A stretch of 55,740 nt of DNA from Pseudomonas fluorescens (GTDB taxonomy: Bacteria; Pseudomonadota; Gammaproteobacteria; Pseudomonadales; Pseudomonadaceae): positions 1-55,740 of the forward strand of contig NZ_LACH01000057.1 in NCBI RefSeq assembly GCF_000968015.1. Reading direction: 5' to 3'. Positions 1 through 7,568 of the stretch are shown in pieces; positions within the stretch are counted from its first letter, which is position 1, and every line of letters starts with the position of its first letter. A program made the position numbers and the translations under genes. Below the pieces are notes generated by a model, which made no database searches, was not told where the DNA came from, and saw only the letters and a list, made by a program, of their open reading frames with translations.

Positions 1-78
1 GGCGGAACCCTAAGCCGCCGTGACCGCAGCAACGGATATGTCCCCCAACCTTAACTGAACACCGTGGCGCCAACCCGT

Positions 79-519
79 TCAGTGCCCGCGAATGTAATGC
101 TCCAGCTGCCGAATCAGATCAGCCTGCTCAACGATGGCTTCCTTGACCAGATCCCCAATCGACAACAGACCAATCAGCTCGCCACCGTCCACCACCGGCA
201 GGTGACGCAGATGACTGTCAGTCATGACCGCCATGCAACGCTCGATACTCTGCTGACTGTCCGCGGTCACCACAGGCGCGCTCATAATGTCGCGCACCGG
301 CGTCCCCACCGAAGAGCGCCCCTGCAGAACAACCTTGCGCGCATAGTCGCGCTCACTGATCACGCCGACCACCTGCCCGTCCTCAATCACCGGAAGCGCA
401 CCCACGTTCTTCTCGGCCATGACCCTCAGGGCTTCAAGCACCATTTCATCGGGCGCGATGCTATGCACCTGCCGGTTTTGCACGACCTTGAGTTTCAGCA
501 ATTGTGCGGCTGTTTTCAT
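79..519 (-). CDS. CBS-domain pair protein
   Basis: A 146-residue protein made of little besides two CBS motifs, roughly residues 8-60 and 78-130. Each carries the usual 'aLPVi/hLPVv-G-iG-iS--D' pattern (GALPVIEDGQVVGVISERD and RHLPVVDGGELIGLLSIGD). CBS pairs bind adenosyl ligands such as AMP, ATP or SAM and usually act as energy sensors. Stand-alone versions like this one have no catalytic domain, and the partner is unknown. There is no signal peptide or membrane segment, so it should be cytoplasmic. A GGAGG ribosome site precedes the chosen ATG. It lies 40 bases downstream of nirD in the same direction, so it could be co-transcribed, but nothing links it to nitrite reduction. Confidence 0.9.
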   Translation of the reverse strand: MKTAAQLLKLKVVQNRQVHSIAPDEMVLEALRVMAEKNVGALPVIEDGQVVGVISERDYARKVVLQGRSSVGTPVRDIMSAPVVTADSQQSIERCMAVMTDSHLRHLPVVDGGELIGLLSIGDLVKEAIVEQADLIRQLEHYIRGH

Positions 520-559
520 AAATGCCTCCGATGCGGATACGCGATGCTGTTAAACAGGC

Positions 560-937
560 TCAAGCCACCCCGACTTCCACAACACCACTGTTCAACCGCA
601 CGGGCCAGACACGCAGACGCTGTTGCGGGTACTCCAGGCAGCTGCCGTCCTCAAGGCGGAAATGCTGTTTGTAGATCGGCGATGCAACCACCAGATCACC
701 CTTGATGCTGCCCACCAACCCGCGACCAATCACATTCGCCCCGGATTGCGGGTCATGGTTGTCGATGGCGTAAAGGGTCCGACCCTCGGCACCCGGCAGG
801 TAGAACAACGCCACTTGTGCGCCGTCGAGCCAGACGACGACGCCGGAGTTGCTGACCAGGTCCTGTTGCTCGCACACCGTTTGCCAGGCCTCGGGATTTT
901 CCAGGGAATCGATGCGTTGGGTATTGGACTGGCTCAT
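560..937 (-). CDS. nirD: Nitrite reductase [NAD(P)H] small subunit
   Basis: A 125-residue NirD, the small subunit of cytoplasmic assimilatory nitrite reductase, which reduces nitrite to ammonium. It has the Rieske-like fold sequence of the family (IDNHDPQSGANVIGRG, then SPIYKQHFRLEDG) but not the paired Cys-His ligands of true Rieske proteins, as is usual for NirD. Its ATG overlaps the nirB stop by one base (TGATG), with a GAGGAG ribosome site inside the end of nirB, so translation is probably coupled. No nitrate reductase or nitrate transporter gene follows within the window. Confidence 0.95.
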   Translation of the reverse strand: MSQSNTQRIDSLENPEAWQTVCEQQDLVSNSGVVVWLDGAQVALFYLPGAEGRTLYAIDNHDPQSGANVIGRGLVGSIKGDLVVASPIYKQHFRLEDGSCLEYPQQRLRVWPVRLNSGVVEVGVA

Positions 938-3498
938 CAGACAATCTCCTCGGTAACAGGGATAAGGTTGAGTTCGGCCGCCATGATCGGGCGCCGCTGG
1001 CCGCGCTCCTGGACAAAGTGGATGTCCGGGTCTGGGCGTTTATCGTTGACGAAGGTACGGAAGCGTTTGAGTTTTTCCGGGTCTTTGAGGGCGTTGGCCC
1101 ACTCGCATTCATAGCGGTTGACCACCAGTTGCATCTGCGATTCGAGCTCTTCGCCCAACCCGAGGCTGTCGTGGATGATCACATCCTTGAGGTAATCGAG
1201 GCCGCCCTCCAGGCTTTCGCGCCACACCGAGGTACGCTGCAATTTGTCGGCGGTGCGGATGTAGAACATCAGGAAGCGGTCGATGTAGCGGATCAGGGTC
1301 GCATCGTCGAGGTCGGTAGCGAACAGCTCGGCGTGACGTGGACGCATGCCGCCGTTACCGGCGATGTAAAGGTTCCAGCCCTTCTCGGTGGCGATCACGC
1401 CAACGTCTTTGCTCTGGGCCTCGGCGCACTCGCGGGTGCAACCGGACACCGCGAACTTGAGCTTGTGCGGCGAGCGCAGGCCCTTGTAGCGGTCCTCGAT
1501 GGTCAGCGCCATTTGCACGCTGTCTTGCACGCCGTAACGGCACCAGGTGCTGCCGACACAGGACTTCACCGTGCGGGTCGATTTGCCGTAGGCATGCCCG
1601 GTTTCAAAACCGGCTTCGATCAGCTCGGCCCAGATGTCCGGCAATTCATGCAACTGCGCGCCAAACAGGTCGATACGTTGGCCGCCGGTGATTTTGGTGT
1701 AGAGGTCGTATTTCTTCGCCACCACACCGATTGCGATCAGTTTGTCGGCGGTGATCTCGCCACCGGGGATGCGTGGCACCACCGAATAGGTGCCGTTTTT
1801 CTGCATGTTGGCCATGAAGGTATCGTTGGTGTCCTGCAGCGGCACCAGTGAGGCGTCCATGATCGGCTGGTTCCAGCACGACGCGAGGATCGAGCCCACC
1901 GCCGGTTTGCACACGTCGCAACCAGTGTGACCACGGCCATGCTTGGCCAGTAGTTCTTCGAAGGTGATCACCCCTTCTACCCGCACCAGCGCATAAAGCT
2001 CTTGGCGGGTATAGGCAAAGTGTTCGCACAGGCTCTTGTCGACGCTGACGCCACGGGCAATCAACTCATGTTCGAAAACCTGCTTGAGCAGCCCTGCACA
2101 ACCACCGCAACCGGTGCAGGCCTTGGTCTGCGATTTGAGCAGGCCGAGGTCGGTGCAGCCACCGTCGATGGCCGAGCAAATGGAGCCTTTGGTGACGTTG
2201 TGGCACGAGCACACCGTGGCCGCTTCGGGCAACGCGCCCGGACCCAGGATCGGCGCGCCTTCGGACGACGGCAGAATCAGGCTGGCGGGTTCCGCCGGCA
2301 GCGCAATCGCGTTCTGCATGTATTGCAGCAGCGTGTCGTAATAGCTGTTGTCACCCACCAGCACCGCACCGAGTACGTGCTTGCCGGTCGCGTCCACCAC
2401 CAGGCGTCGATAGCTGGCCGTGGTTTCGTCGATGAACTGATAGCTGCGCGCGCCCGGCGTGCTGCCGTGGGCGTCGCCGATGGAGCCAACATCGACACCC
2501 AGCAGTTTGAGCTTGGTCGACATGTCCGCGCCCATGAACGGCTCGGCGGTTTCGTTGCACAGCAATGCGGCAACACCGCGTGCCATTTGGTAACCCGGGG
2601 CGACCAGGCCAAAGATGCTGCCATTCCACGCGGCACACTCGCCAATGGCGTAGATGTTCGGATCGCTGCTCAGGCATTGATCGTCAATCACTACCCCGCC
2701 GCGCGGGCCGACTTCCAGCGAGCATTGGCGGGCCAGTGCGTCTTGCGCACGGATCCCGGCGGAAAACACGATCAGGTCGGTTTCAAGGAATTCGTCATTT
2801 GCGAAGTTCATCCGGTAGCGGTATTCCTCGCCTGCGCTGATCGATTGCGTGCCGCGCGACAGGTGCACCCCGACGCCGAGGCGTTCGATCTGTGCCTTGA
2901 GCGCCAGGCCACCGTATTCGTCCAGCTGCACCGGCATCAGGCGCGGGGCGAATTCCACCACATGAGCTTCCAGCCCCAGGCTTTTCAGGGCATTGGCCGC
3001 TTCCAGACCCAGCAAGCCACCGCCGACCACCACACCGCGTCGGGCGTTGCTTGCCGCGGCACGAATGGCGTCGAGGTCTTCAAGGGTGCGATACACCAGC
3101 CGCGAATCGCCCTCGGCGCCTTCAATTGGCGGCACAAACGGATAGGACCCGGTGGCCAGCACCAATTTGTCGTAGGAGACACAGCCTTGCGCGGTGATCA
3201 CCTGGCGACGTGCACGGTCGATTTCCAGGACCGGCACCCCCAGATGCAGCGTGACGCCCGGGGTCTGATACAACGAGGCTTCACCAAGGGCCAGCGACTC
3301 GGCATCACGGCCGGAGAAATACTCGGATAGGTGCACGCGGTCGTAGGCACGCATCGGCTCCTCGCTGAACACGTGCAGCCGATAGTGGTCAAGGGCACCG
3401 CGTTCGATCAGCTGTTCGACACAATGATGTCCGACCATGCCGTTGCCGATCACGATCAGCGTTTGCAGCTTGTTCAAAGTGGCAACATTGGAATTCAT
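937..3498 (-). CDS. nirB: Nitrite reductase [NAD(P)H] large subunit
   Basis: An 853-residue NirB, the catalytic subunit for NAD(P)H-dependent reduction of nitrite to ammonium. In order it shows an N-terminal FAD/NAD-binding half (VIGNGMVGHHCVEQL near the start, then GGGLLGLEAANALKSLG), a BFD-type [2Fe-2S] region near residue 430 (CSCHN ... CTGCGGC), and a C-terminal sulfite/nitrite reductase half with siroheme/[4Fe-4S] cysteines (CVGSTWC near residue 650 and SGCTRECAEAQ near 690). I chose the ATG at 3498. A TTG nine codons upstream is in frame but lacks a ribosome site, and the family sequence begins close to the ATG. It is translationally coupled to nirD. Just upstream is a leader with two hexaloop hairpins and an intrinsic terminator, which points to control by antitermination. 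Confidence 0.95.
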   Translation of the reverse strand: MNSNVATLNKLQTLIVIGNGMVGHHCVEQLIERGALDHYRLHVFSEEPMRAYDRVHLSEYFSGRDAESLALGEASLYQTPGVTLHLGVPVLEIDRARRQVITAQGCVSYDKLVLATGSYPFVPPIEGAEGDSRLVYRTLEDLDAIRAAASNARRGVVVGGGLLGLEAANALKSLGLEAHVVEFAPRLMPVQLDEYGGLALKAQIERLGVGVHLSRGTQSISAGEEYRYRMNFANDEFLETDLIVFSAGIRAQDALARQCSLEVGPRGGVVIDDQCLSSDPNIYAIGECAAWNGSIFGLVAPGYQMARGVAALLCNETAEPFMGADMSTKLKLLGVDVGSIGDAHGSTPGARSYQFIDETTASYRRLVVDATGKHVLGAVLVGDNSYYDTLLQYMQNAIALPAEPASLILPSSEGAPILGPGALPEAATVCSCHNVTKGSICSAIDGGCTDLGLLKSQTKACTGCGGCAGLLKQVFEHELIARGVSVDKSLCEHFAYTRQELYALVRVEGVITFEELLAKHGRGHTGCDVCKPAVGSILASCWNQPIMDASLVPLQDTNDTFMANMQKNGTYSVVPRIPGGEITADKLIAIGVVAKKYDLYTKITGGQRIDLFGAQLHELPDIWAELIEAGFETGHAYGKSTRTVKSCVGSTWCRYGVQDSVQMALTIEDRYKGLRSPHKLKFAVSGCTRECAEAQSKDVGVIATEKGWNLYIAGNGGMRPRHAELFATDLDDATLIRYIDRFLMFYIRTADKLQRTSVWRESLEGGLDYLKDVIIHDSLGLGEELESQMQLVVNRYECEWANALKDPEKLKRFRTFVNDKRPDPDIHFVQERGQRRPIMAAELNLIPVTEEIV

Positions 3499-3530
3499 AA
3501 GAGACACCCGTCGATAGCTGTTCAAAAAGC

Positions 3531-3566
3531 AAAAAAAAACGCCTGAAACCTTGCGGTTCCAGGCGT
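3531..3566 (-). terminator. Intrinsic terminator in the nirB leader
   Basis: On the minus strand a 12-bp stem (3566-3555 with 3550-3539, one G-U pair) closes a GCAA tetraloop and is followed at once by nine Ts (3539-3531). It ends only 32 bases before the nirB ATG and points towards nirB, so it must be overcome for nirB to be transcribed, unless a promoter fits into the remaining 32 bases. It would also stop read-through from rtcB. Confidence 0.85.
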
Positions 3567-3610
3567 CTTTGCCTGTTCGTTTACGGTGCTAAGTCAGGCA
3601 TCTATGCCGG
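3560..3610 (-). promoter_or_regulatory. Putative ANTAR (NasT) antiterminator leader of nirBD
   Basis: On the minus strand two short hairpins precede the terminator. Hairpin 1 is CCGGC-ATAGAT-GCCTG (3610-3595, one C-U mismatch in the stem). Hairpin 2 is CAGGC-AAAGAC-GCCTG (3575-3560). Both have six-base loops with A at loop position 1 and G at position 4, the known signature of RNA bound by ANTAR proteins. The 3' arm of hairpin 2 (3564-3560) is also part of the 5' arm of the terminator stem, so the two structures exclude each other. In Pseudomonas and Azotobacter, NasT is known to bind such leaders of nitrate/nitrite assimilation operons when nitrate or nitrite releases it from NasS. That NasT acts here is inference; nasS and nasT are not in the window. 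Confidence 0.72.
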
Positions 3611-3890
3611 ATCCACCGATGTTGCCCGCGACCTGTTCGGCCAATCGATCGTCGTTGACCGAGGGGGCTGCCCACTCGACTGCATTCACAGTGGGCCTGA
3701 ACAGTGTCTTGCAGACTTTGTGCCAGTCGGCCATTGGCAGTCCTTGCGCCAGTAAACGTTGACCACGGGTACCCATGAACGCCCGATATTTGCCTTCGCA
3801 TAGTGCAGAGGCGTGTGGCGCGGCCTTATAAAAGTGCACGAAGACTACCTTCAGAGCGGGAAGCTCGAAGGCCCCTATCCTTTTACGCAC
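3594..3890 (-). CDS. Doubtful small ORF between rtcB and nirB
   Basis: An open frame of 98 codons with a GTG start overlapping the last codons of rtcB by 16 bases. I do not recognise the protein. It has no signal peptide, membrane segment or known motif. Its stop codon falls within the 3' arm of the first leader hairpin of nirB, and a candidate sigma-54 promoter sits inside it. The stretch may therefore be the nirB promoter and leader region rather than a gene. An internal ATG at 3776 would give a 61-residue alternative. Frame quality in GC-rich DNA is weak evidence, so I leave this open. Confidence 0.28.
   Translation of the reverse strand: MRKRIGAFELPALKVVFVHFYKAAPHASALCEGKYRAFMGTRGQRLLAQGLPMADWHKVCKTLFRPTVNAVEWAAPSVNDDRLAEQVAGNIGGSGIDA
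3737..3751 (-). promoter_or_regulatory. Candidate sigma-54 promoter for nirBD
   Basis: On the minus strand TGGCGCAAGGACTGC matches the -24/-12 pattern TGGCAC-N5-TTGC with the exact GG-N10-GC spacing and two mismatches. Transcription would start near 3725, giving a leader of about 190 bases before the terminator. Nitrogen-assimilation operons are often sigma-54/NtrC dependent, which fits. I found no convincing paired NtrC sites. Confidence 0.35.
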
Positions 3891-5101
3891 ACCACCTGAC
3901 GCAAGGTGTGCAGCACTTCGACCAAATCGCGCTGGGCGTGCATGACGTGGTCGATGTCCTTGTAGGCCATCGGAATTTCATCGATGACGGCAGCATCCTT
4001 GCGGCACTCCACGTGGGCGGTGGCACGGATCTGGTCTTCGACGGTAAACAGGCTTTTCGCTTTGGTACGACTCATGGTGCGGCCGGCGCCGTGGCTGCAA
4101 GAGCAGAAGGAATCCTCGTTACCCAGTCCACGAACGATGAAGCTTTTGGCGCCCATCGATCCCGGAATAATCCCCAACTCGCCCTTCTTCGCCGACACTG
4201 CGCCTTTGCGGGTGACCAGAATATCCTGACCAAAATGCCGCTCTTTCTGCACGTAGTTGTGGTGGCAGTTCACCGCTTCCAGCGCCACCTCGAAGGGCTT
4301 GTTGATCACTTTTCGGGTCGCCTGAATCACCGCTTGCATCATCAATGCACGGTTCTGCCTGGCGAAGTCCTGGGCCCAGCCGACCGCTTCGACGTAGTCA
4401 TCGAAGTGCCGGCTGCCCTCTTTAAAGTAAGCCAGGTCACGGTCCGGCAGATTGGCGAGGTGCTGACGCATGTCCGCCTGAGCCATTTGAATGAACAGGT
4501 TGCCGATAGCGTTGCCGACACCACGGGAACCACTGTGCAGCATGAACCACACCCGGTCGGTTTCATCCAGGCACACCTCGATGAAGTGGTTCCCGCTGCC
4601 CAGCGTGCCCAAGTGCCCACGGTTATTGGTGTTGGCGAGTTTCGGGTACTTGCCGGTGATCGCCTTGAACCGCGAGTCCAGTGCCGCCCAGGCCCGGTCC
4701 GCCTGATGCGGAACGCTGTCCCAGGCGCCCTTGTCCCGACCGCCGCGCCCACTGGTGCGGCCATGGGGCACTGCTTTCTCGATTGCGCACCGCAAGCCAT
4801 GCAGGTTGTCTGGCAAATCACTGGCGGTCAGCGACGTGCAGGCTGCGATCATCCCGCAACCAATATCCACCCCGACTGCGGCCGGAATGATCGCGCCGAC
4901 CGTGGGAATCACACTGCCGATGGTCGAGCCCTTGCCCAGGTGTACGTCGGGCATCACGGCCAGATGCTTGAAGATAAACGGCATCTTGGCGGTGTTCATC
5001 AATTGCTGTCTGGCTTCGTTTTCTACCGGGACGCCTTCGGTCCAGAGCTTGATCGGTTTGCCGTTGGCGACTTCCAGCAGTTGGTAGGTATGTGCTTGCA
5101 T
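3875..5101 (-). CDS. rtcB: RNA-splicing ligase RtcB
   Basis: A 408-residue RtcB, the GTP- and Mn-dependent ligase that joins RNA 2',3'-cyclic phosphate (or 3'-phosphate) ends to 5'-OH ends in RNA repair. Family signatures are present in order: the metal-binding stretch DVHLGKGSTIGSV near residue 52, the invariant GVDIGCGM with its metal-binding Cys, GSGNHFIEV, HSGSRGVGN, and near the C terminus CSHGAGRTMSR, which carries the histidine that becomes guanylylated. Length is normal for the short bacterial form. No rtcA, rtcR or release-factor prfH gene is adjacent, unlike the E. coli arrangement. The upstream 254 bases hold no clear sigma-54 site, so its control is not obvious from sequence. Confidence 0.95.
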   Translation of the reverse strand: MQAHTYQLLEVANGKPIKLWTEGVPVENEARQQLMNTAKMPFIFKHLAVMPDVHLGKGSTIGSVIPTVGAIIPAAVGVDIGCGMIAACTSLTASDLPDNLHGLRCAIEKAVPHGRTSGRGGRDKGAWDSVPHQADRAWAALDSRFKAITGKYPKLANTNNRGHLGTLGSGNHFIEVCLDETDRVWFMLHSGSRGVGNAIGNLFIQMAQADMRQHLANLPDRDLAYFKEGSRHFDDYVEAVGWAQDFARQNRALMMQAVIQATRKVINKPFEVALEAVNCHHNYVQKERHFGQDILVTRKGAVSAKKGELGIIPGSMGAKSFIVRGLGNEDSFCSCSHGAGRTMSRTKAKSLFTVEDQIRATAHVECRKDAAVIDEIPMAYKDIDHVMHAQRDLVEVLHTLRQVVCVKG

Positions 5102-5157
5102 GATTTCGATTCTTTTCTATTGGCCAACTGTTCGGCGTTGTTCTGGCACCTGAGGTG

Positions 5158-5182
5158 AAAAAGGTCGATGCAATAAGCATCG
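5158..5182 (-). terminator. Weak terminator-like hairpin upstream of rtcB
   Basis: On the minus strand a perfect 6-bp stem CGATGC-TTATT-GCATCG (5182-5166) is followed three bases later by five Ts (5162-5158). It could end the AraC-regulator transcript, or sit in the 5' untranslated region of rtcB. The stem is short. Confidence 0.3.
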
Positions 5183-5355
5183 CCGGTCGCCTGTTGAGAA
5201 AGGTATAGCAGCCGACGTACCCGCTTTAATTTTCCTACTTTGCGGAAAAAATGGGACAAATTTATTTACTGAGTGATCAGTTCAAAACGGTCTCAGAGAC
5301 CCGCTGCAAATGCATTTCATGAATGTGAATCTGTCACGGTGCCCCCATTGATTTC

Positions 5356-6297
5356 TCATGACTGCTTTCGCGTTGCAGTGCCATTGGCGTTGCCACGCAA
5401 CACCGCAATATCCCGCTTGGGGGGTACGCCATACAGACGGCTGTATTCGCGGCTGAACTGGGACGGACTTTCATATCCGACCTTGTAAGCCGCACTGGAC
5501 ACATCCTGATGTTCATTGAGCATCAAACGCCTTGCCTCGTTAAGTCGCAGCCATTTCTGGTATTGCAAGGGGCTCATTGTGGTTAGTTGGCGGAAGTGGT
5601 GGTGAAAGGTCGGAGTGCTCATCTGCACTCGGGCCGCAAGCTCCTCGACGCGAAGCGCCGAGGTGTAATTCAACTTCAACCAATCGATGGCTTTGGCGAT
5701 CCGATAACCTTGGCCATCGACAGACGTTATTTGTCGAAGCCGGCTCGCCTGATCACTCTGCAAGAGACGGTAGTGAATCTCACGTTGGATCAAGGGGGCG
5801 AGAATGGGGATGGACTCCGGTTCATCGAGCAGTGCCAATAAGCGCCCGAATGACGCCAGCATTGCAGGGGTCACTGAACCAATTCCTACCCCCTTCGCAA
5901 CTGAACGATCACGGGTTGGCGGCAGATCGCTTTGCGCTATCAGCTCTGCCAGCATGCGCAGATCGAGTTTCAAAGTCAGCCCCAGGCATGGCTGTTCCGG
6001 GCTTGCTGCCAGCACTTCTGAATTGGCAGGCAAGTCCAATGAGGTGATCAGAAAACGCGACGTGTCATACGGGTAACCCTCGCCCCCCACCCAGAGCTGC
6101 TTCTCCCCCCGGGCGACAATGATGATGCTTGGCTCGACCATGCAGACGACGGGCGGCGATGGATGTTCGCGCCTGAAGAAGCCGAGGCCCGCAATGGGCG
6201 TTCCGAAATCCCCTGGTTTGGAGACCTGCGTGCCAATGACTTGGGCGAGCGCTTCCTGGGGCGATATGGCGGTTGCGTGTTGGGTCGTCATGTTCAT
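5356..6297 (-). CDS. AraC-family transcriptional regulator
   Basis: A 313-residue regulator of the AraC group with the AraC_N cupin-like domain (residues ~25-180, including REHPSPPVVCMVEPSIIIVA) and a C-terminal double helix-turn-helix (residues ~205-300, with VEELAARVQMSTPTFHHHFR and VSSAAYKVGYESPSQFSREY). The start at 6297 is preceded by AGAGG at good spacing; a longer frame upstream has no ribosome site. It is divergent from the secreted hydrolase and the exporter, so it most likely controls those two genes. The ligand is unknown. Confidence 0.92.
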   Translation of the reverse strand: MNMTTQHATAISPQEALAQVIGTQVSKPGDFGTPIAGLGFFRREHPSPPVVCMVEPSIIIVARGEKQLWVGGEGYPYDTSRFLITSLDLPANSEVLAASPEQPCLGLTLKLDLRMLAELIAQSDLPPTRDRSVAKGVGIGSVTPAMLASFGRLLALLDEPESIPILAPLIQREIHYRLLQSDQASRLRQITSVDGQGYRIAKAIDWLKLNYTSALRVEELAARVQMSTPTFHHHFRQLTTMSPLQYQKWLRLNEARRLMLNEHQDVSSAAYKVGYESPSQFSREYSRLYGVPPKRDIAVLRGNANGTATRKQS

Positions 6298-6460
6298 CTC
6301 GTACCTCTCGCTGAACTGTATCTCGCCAGCACACGACCGTCCTGCAAAAAAACCGAGACTCATAGAATCAGGCAAGTAATCCAGTGGAATGCACTACAGG
6401 GCGTTTGGGCAGCACCGGAGAATGTTCATCCGACAACTACTCAATCGGAAGGAATATCCA

Positions 6461-7483
6461 GTGAAAGGAATTTTGCTTGCCCTGGGGCTTCTCGTTACCT
6501 CGTTTTCTTCAATGGGAGCCGATATGTCAAACGGTGCGGACAACTTCTACAAAAGCGACAAGGTGACCGTAGAAAAGGTCACCTTCAAGAATCAATACGG
6601 TATGAAGGTGGCGGGCAACCTGTTCACCCCGAAAGACCTCGACCCCAAATCCAGGAACGCTGCCATCATCGTCGGCCATCCCATGGGGGCGGTGAAGGAG
6701 CAGAGCGCAAACTTGTATGCCACCAAAATGGCCGAACAAGGATTTGTCACATTGTCGCTGGACTTGTCCTTCTGGGGTGAAAGCGATGGCACGCCTCGCC
6801 ATGCAGTTTCGCCAGATATCTACGCGGAAGACTTCAGTGCTGCTGTCGATTTTCTCGGCACTCGACCGATTGTCGACCGTGAGCGAGTCGGCGTCCTCGG
6901 TATCTGCGGCAGTGGCAGCTTCGCTATCAGTGCGGCCAAGATCGATCCGCGTCTCAAGGCCATCGCCACCGTCAGCATGTACGACATGGGTGCAGCCAAT
7001 CGAAATGGCCTCAAGCACGGCGTAACGGCTGAACAACGCCAGCAGATCATTCGCGAAGCGGCGCATCAGCGCGATGTGGAGTTCCAAGGGGGGCAGATCC
7101 GCTATACCAGCGGCTCACCACTCAAGCTGACCGGCAACGCCGTGGGCGACGAGTTCTACGATTTCTATCGCACGCCGCGAGGGGAAGTCACTCCGGCTGG
7201 CGCATCGGCGCAGACAACCACCATGCCGACGCAGACCAGTAACGTGAAGTTCATGAACTTCTATCCGTTCAATGACATCGAGAGCATTTCCCCGCGCCCA
7301 CTGCTGTTTATTTCCGGTGCCCACGCACACTCACGTGAGTTCAGTGAGGATGCCTACAAGCGAGCCGCCGAGCCTAAAGAGCTGCTCATCATTCCAGATG
7401 CCGGACACGTGGATCTTTACGACCGGGTCAACCTCATTCCATTCGCCAGGTTGACCACGTTCTTCAAAAGTAACCTGAAGTAG
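6461..7483 (+). CDS. Exported alpha/beta hydrolase
   Basis: A 340-residue alpha/beta hydrolase of the YcjY-like/dienelactone-hydrolase-related group. The GTG start at 6461 follows GGAAGG at ideal spacing and gives a clean signal peptide (KGILLALGLLVTSFSSMGA), so the enzyme should be periplasmic or secreted. The oxyanion strand reads IIVGHPMGAVKEQ and the nucleophile elbow reads GVLGICGSGSF, with Cys where many relatives have Ser. The acid/His pair probably lies in LLFISGAHAHS and IPDAGHVDLYD. It is divergent from an AraC gene and followed 85 bases later by a NepI-like exporter, so the three probably form one regulated unit. The substrate cannot be read from the sequence. Confidence 0.85.
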   Translation: MKGILLALGLLVTSFSSMGADMSNGADNFYKSDKVTVEKVTFKNQYGMKVAGNLFTPKDLDPKSRNAAIIVGHPMGAVKEQSANLYATKMAEQGFVTLSLDLSFWGESDGTPRHAVSPDIYAEDFSAAVDFLGTRPIVDRERVGVLGICGSGSFAISAAKIDPRLKAIATVSMYDMGAANRNGLKHGVTAEQRQQIIREAAHQRDVEFQGGQIRYTSGSPLKLTGNAVGDEFYDFYRTPRGEVTPAGASAQTTTMPTQTSNVKFMNFYPFNDIESISPRPLLFISGAHAHSREFSEDAYKRAAEPKELLIIPDAGHVDLYDRVNLIPFARLTTFFKSNLK

Positions 7484-7568
7484 CCTGATCGTGCCTTAGC
7501 CGGGCACCGGTTCTCTCGTAGCCTCGTCCCCGGGGCTGCGACGCTTCGCGCAATACAGGATTCAAACA

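Noticed and set aside
937..3525. Longer nirB starting at TTG 3525
   Set aside because: No ribosome site, the start would lie within a few bases of the terminator T tract, and the family sequence aligns from near the ATG at 3498.
5164..5185. A sigma-54-like site (GGCGATGCTTATTGC) upstream of rtcB
   Set aside because: The spacing between GG and GC is one base too long for a -24/-12 promoter, and the sequence is better explained as part of the 6-bp hairpin.
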